Below are positions 61,717-64,000 of a stretch of 64,000 nt of DNA, piece by piece. Within the stretch, counting starts at the first letter, position 1. Each line of letters opens with the position of its first letter. This DNA is from JBJGXI01 sp045635475 (GTDB taxonomy: Bacteria; Bacillota; Bacilli; Bacillales; Amphibacillaceae). The DNA is taken from positions 1-64,000 of the forward strand of contig NZ_JBJGXI010000032.1 of the NCBI RefSeq assembly GCF_045635475.1, written 5' to 3'. A model generated the notes under the pieces. That model was given only the letters and a program-made list of their open reading frames with translations. It did not search any database and was not told the DNA's origin. A program made the translations under genes and the position numbers.

Positions 61717-62895
61717 ATGTTGGATCAAATAGGGAATTCAGCTATCACATCACTAGGATTCTTTTGGAAGGCTGGTTGGGCTTTTATAGTTGGCTACTTT
61801 ATCAGTTCCATGATACAGGCGTTTGTTCCCAAAGATAAAATGGTGAAATACATGGGGAATGCAAAGTTAAAATCAGTCGGCTTATCTACATTTTTCGGTG
61901 CAATTAGTTCTTCTTGTTCCTTTGCAGCATTAGCGGCGGGAAAAAGTCTTTTTAAAAAAGGAGCTCATTTTGTACCAACATTAGCTTTCTTATTTGCATC
62001 CACCAATTTGGTGATTGAATTAGGAATCTTAATTTATATTTTTCTTGGTTGGCAGTTTGTTATAGCTGAGGTAATTGGCGGAATTATACTTATTTTTGTT
62101 ACGTGGTTGTTAGTAACATTAACATACCCAAAGAACCTAGTGCATGAGGCAAGAGAAAAAGTAGATGATGGCGGTATGGAAGAAAACTTTAACTGGAAGC
62201 AAAAAATAAAAACAAAACAAGGATGGTTGCAAGTAGGCCATGAGTTTGTAATGAACTGGCAGATGGTTTGGAAGGAAATTACAATTGGTTTCACAATAGC
62301 GGGTATTATGGCTACATTTATTAGCGATAACACATGGAAATCCTTCTTTCTAGTTGAGAACCAAGATAGCTTCCTTAAAGTAATGGAAAATGCTGTAATC
62401 GGGCCACTCGTAGCTATGTTAACTTTTATTGGTTCGATGGGCAATATTCCAATTGCTACAATCTTAGCGTCCAGTGGGGTTGCTTTTGCTGGAATAATGG
62501 CTTTTATCTATTCTGATTTAGTAGTTCCGCCAATTATTGCAGTACACAAAAAGTATTATGGTATGAAAACTGCACTTTACATTGCAGCAATCTTCTATGT
62601 CTCTATTATTGTAACGGCGATAGGGATGCATTACAGTTTTACAGCACTAGGTTTACTTCCCAATTCAGCAAACCAAATCATGACGGAAAGTCCTTTTCAA
62701 ATTGATTATACGTTTTGGTTGAATATAGTATTTGTATTTGTAGCGATTTTGGCATTGTATCTTAACAAGAAATTCAAACAACTCCATCAACATCACACGA
62801 TGATGCAAATGGAAGGTGATTCAAAGGTTAAAACAATTAGTACTTATATATGTATCGGCTATTTACTGTTTGGTTTATTAGTAAAACTTATATGA
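61717..62895 (+). CDS. ArsP/YraQ-type permease (DUF318)
   Basis: 392 residues with about nine hydrophobic segments. It has the family signature STFFGAISSSCSFAALAAG with a conserved cysteine, FLFASTNLVIELGIL, and in the second half TFIGSMGNIPIATILASSGV, the other family repeat. ArsP proteins export trivalent organoarsenicals; many members of this family have other or unknown substrates. It is not in an ars operon, so arsenic is not certain. AAAGGAGTG precedes the ATG, and a strong terminator follows. Confidence 0.8.
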   Translation: MLDQIGNSAITSLGFFWKAGWAFIVGYFISSMIQAFVPKDKMVKYMGNAKLKSVGLSTFFGAISSSCSFAALAAGKSLFKKGAHFVPTLAFLFASTNLVIELGILIYIFLGWQFVIAEVIGGIILIFVTWLLVTLTYPKNLVHEAREKVDDGGMEENFNWKQKIKTKQGWLQVGHEFVMNWQMVWKEITIGFTIAGIMATFISDNTWKSFFLVENQDSFLKVMENAVIGPLVAMLTFIGSMGNIPIATILASSGVAFAGIMAFIYSDLVVPPIIAVHKKYYGMKTALYIAAIFYVSIIVTAIGMHYSFTALGLLPNSANQIMTESPFQIDYTFWLNIVFVFVAILALYLNKKFKQLHQHHTMMQMEGDSKVKTISTYICIGYLLFGLLVKLI

Positions 62896-62896
62896 T

Positions 62897-62932
62897 AAAA
62901 AAACGATGGCAGATGATGCCATTGTTTTTTTA
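62897..62932 (+). terminator. Terminator after the permease gene
   Basis: AAAAAACGATGGCA and TGCCATTGTTTTTTT pair almost perfectly. Confidence 0.9.
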
Positions 62933-63083
62933 TCCTTCTGGAATTATTGAGCGTGACGTGACGATCACTATGGACCGATATAATAAATGATTATTAAATG
63001 TAAAAGCGATACGTTGAAGCGATTTTCGACGAAATCTGACAGAAATGAAAAAGGCATAAGCGGAACAGGGATATGCTGCTCAT

Positions 63084-63118
63084 AAAAAATGCAAAGTTTA
63101 ATCTTTGCATTTTTTTAT
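63084..63118 (-). terminator. Terminator of the J-like membrane protein gene
   Basis: AAAAAATGCAAAG-TTTAAT-CTTTGCATTTTTTT, a perfect symmetrical stem at the stop codon of the minus-strand gene. Confidence 0.9.
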
Positions 63119-63960
63119 CATTTAACTAATTCCTTAATCAAGGTAACGGCATTGTCTTGCTTTTCTGAACCCTCAGATATGACTGCGATCTTTTCACCAT
63201 CTAGATTTATCCCATTAAATATACGATGGTTCGATATATCTATACCATATAAGTGTTCCTCAGGATCATCCTCTGTTTTAGCATAAAGTAATTGTTCCGA
63301 AGCTATATTTTGTCCAATAGCAATTTCTTCTAGAGGTAAAAACATACCTTGTTTAGCGTACAATTCAAATTGATAACGATCGACAATAAGCATGTCTGGC
63401 TTCAATCGTGAAAATTCAGCTACATTTTTGACTGTATAACTATAATCTGCGCTATCTTGTGGTGCATAAAGAAATTCTAATTTAATGCGTTCCCATTCAG
63501 GTACAACCGCTGTTAAACTTTCTTTTAGGGGTGTGAGGTTAACATCATAATACTCACCTAACAGAACAGCCTGTAAAGCTGAAGGTGGTAAGCTAGCTTC
63601 TATTCTTTTTGCTGACTGGTTTTCTAAGACAGTAGTAATGATTGATGCTATGACAATGATCGCTATAATCCCCGCTAACACATGAAATTTATAATAACGG
63701 AAGAAATGATCCATTTTTTCTATAGTTTGGTTCTTGTTTGTTGTATTCTCTTCCGCACTTTCACCAATTATATCTTTCTTAACGGTTTCGTATGCCATGG
63801 TGAGTTCATCAAGATCAATTAGTTCCTTATCACTATTCTCTTGAGTGTTAAGTCTTGATGTTTTTTCTCTTTTAATAAGTATGAAGAAACGATTTTCTAG
63901 TTCTTCAATTGTAGCATGTTCAGAAATACCTAATACTTGCCGAGCCTTGTTAATATCCAT
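63118..63960 (-). CDS. J-domain-like membrane protein with sensor-type ectodomain
   Basis: 280 residues. The first 65 resemble a J-domain (INKARQVLGISEHATIEELENRFFILIKREK ... LDELTMAYETVKKDI) but the HPD tripeptide needed to stimulate DnaK is absent. One membrane helix (about 92-112) follows, and the rest (about 150 residues, SLTAVVPEWERIKLEFLYAP, LKPDMLIVDRYQFELYAKQG) is extracytoplasmic and resembles part of a solute-binding protein. The start follows AAGGAAGGG. Function unknown; similar bacillus proteins are annotated only as hypothetical. Confidence 0.65.
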   Translation of the reverse strand: MDINKARQVLGISEHATIEELENRFFILIKREKTSRLNTQENSDKELIDLDELTMAYETVKKDIIGESAEENTTNKNQTIEKMDHFFRYYKFHVLAGIIAIIVIASIITTVLENQSAKRIEASLPPSALQAVLLGEYYDVNLTPLKESLTAVVPEWERIKLEFLYAPQDSADYSYTVKNVAEFSRLKPDMLIVDRYQFELYAKQGMFLPLEEIAIGQNIASEQLLYAKTEDDPEEHLYGIDISNHRIFNGINLDGEKIAVISEGSEKQDNAVTLIKELVK

Positions 63961-64000
63961 ATGTATATCCCTTCCTTGGCAATATTATTCTAGATTGATT

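Overview
The window looks like a low-GC Gram-positive chromosome from an endospore-forming member of the Bacillaceae, most likely in the halotolerant Oceanobacillus/Gracilibacillus/Virgibacillus neighbourhood. The lineage call rests on sspH (small acid-soluble spore protein), tgl (spore-coat transglutaminase), a FosB bacillithiol transferase, B. subtilis-like genes (ysnE, yuiD, yeaC/yeaD, ykuI, ywqA, yabR, ktrD), AGGAGG ribosome binding sites and frequent TTG/GTG starts. The genus is an inference. Most of the window is ordinary core or accessory chromosome. Layout by region follows. 129-3530: a complete transposon with 26-bp terminal inverted repeats and a perfect 9-bp target duplication; it carries a large transposase, a small in-frame accessory ORF and a nucleotidyltransferase passenger, and it sits in the loop of what was an intrinsic terminator. 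3.7-12.2 kb: a sugar sensing and uptake unit made of a membrane-anchored sugar-binding protein, a LytS/YesM-type sensor kinase and a YesN-type AraC regulator (the XylFII-LytS-YesN arrangement), followed by a ChvE/GguA/GguB-type monosaccharide ABC transporter whose promoter region holds a candidate cre site and TTACATT repeats. 12.4-24.5 kb: YsnE acetyltransferase, amidase, a divergent HTH/vWA pair in which the vWA gene seems frameshifted, a PAS-GGDEF diguanylate cyclase, a TetR/DHA2 drug-efflux pair, yuiD, and a MoxR-DUF58-DUF4129 operon. 24.6-29.4 kb: serC behind a ZTP (pfl) riboswitch, fosB, an MBL hydrolase, a PanE-like reductase and an OsmC protein. 29.4-31.2 kb: a GC-rich structured repeat, a YitT-family gene and one copy of a second dispersed repeat family that occurs three times in the window. 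31.2-45.7 kb: sspH, MFS, an Rrf2/thioredoxin-reductase-like/methyltransferase cassette, a 115-bp nested palindrome, guaC with probable PurR boxes, RNA-methyltransferase-like and RNase H-like genes, an orphan membrane sensor kinase, HAD and NUDIX hydrolases and small membrane proteins. 45.9-64 kb: a YkuI-type degenerate EAL protein, a SWIM-SNF2 helicase, HPr, tgl, TetR/MMPL, MFS, PadR/DUF2812, YabR, KtrD, a decayed cation-antiporter fragment, an ArsP-type permease and a J-like membrane protein. Several small circuits can be read directly: sugar sensing controlling sugar uptake at 3.8-12.2 kb; ZTP control of serC, linking one-carbon starvation to serine supply; PurR control of guaC; and autoregulated efflux or membrane pairs under TetR and PadR. 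The most unusual items are the passenger-carrying transposon with its iterons and in-frame TAG, the nested palindrome at 36.4 kb and the dispersed repeat families. I found no CRISPR array, rRNA, tRNA or prophage. No clearly new large defence or biosynthetic system is visible.
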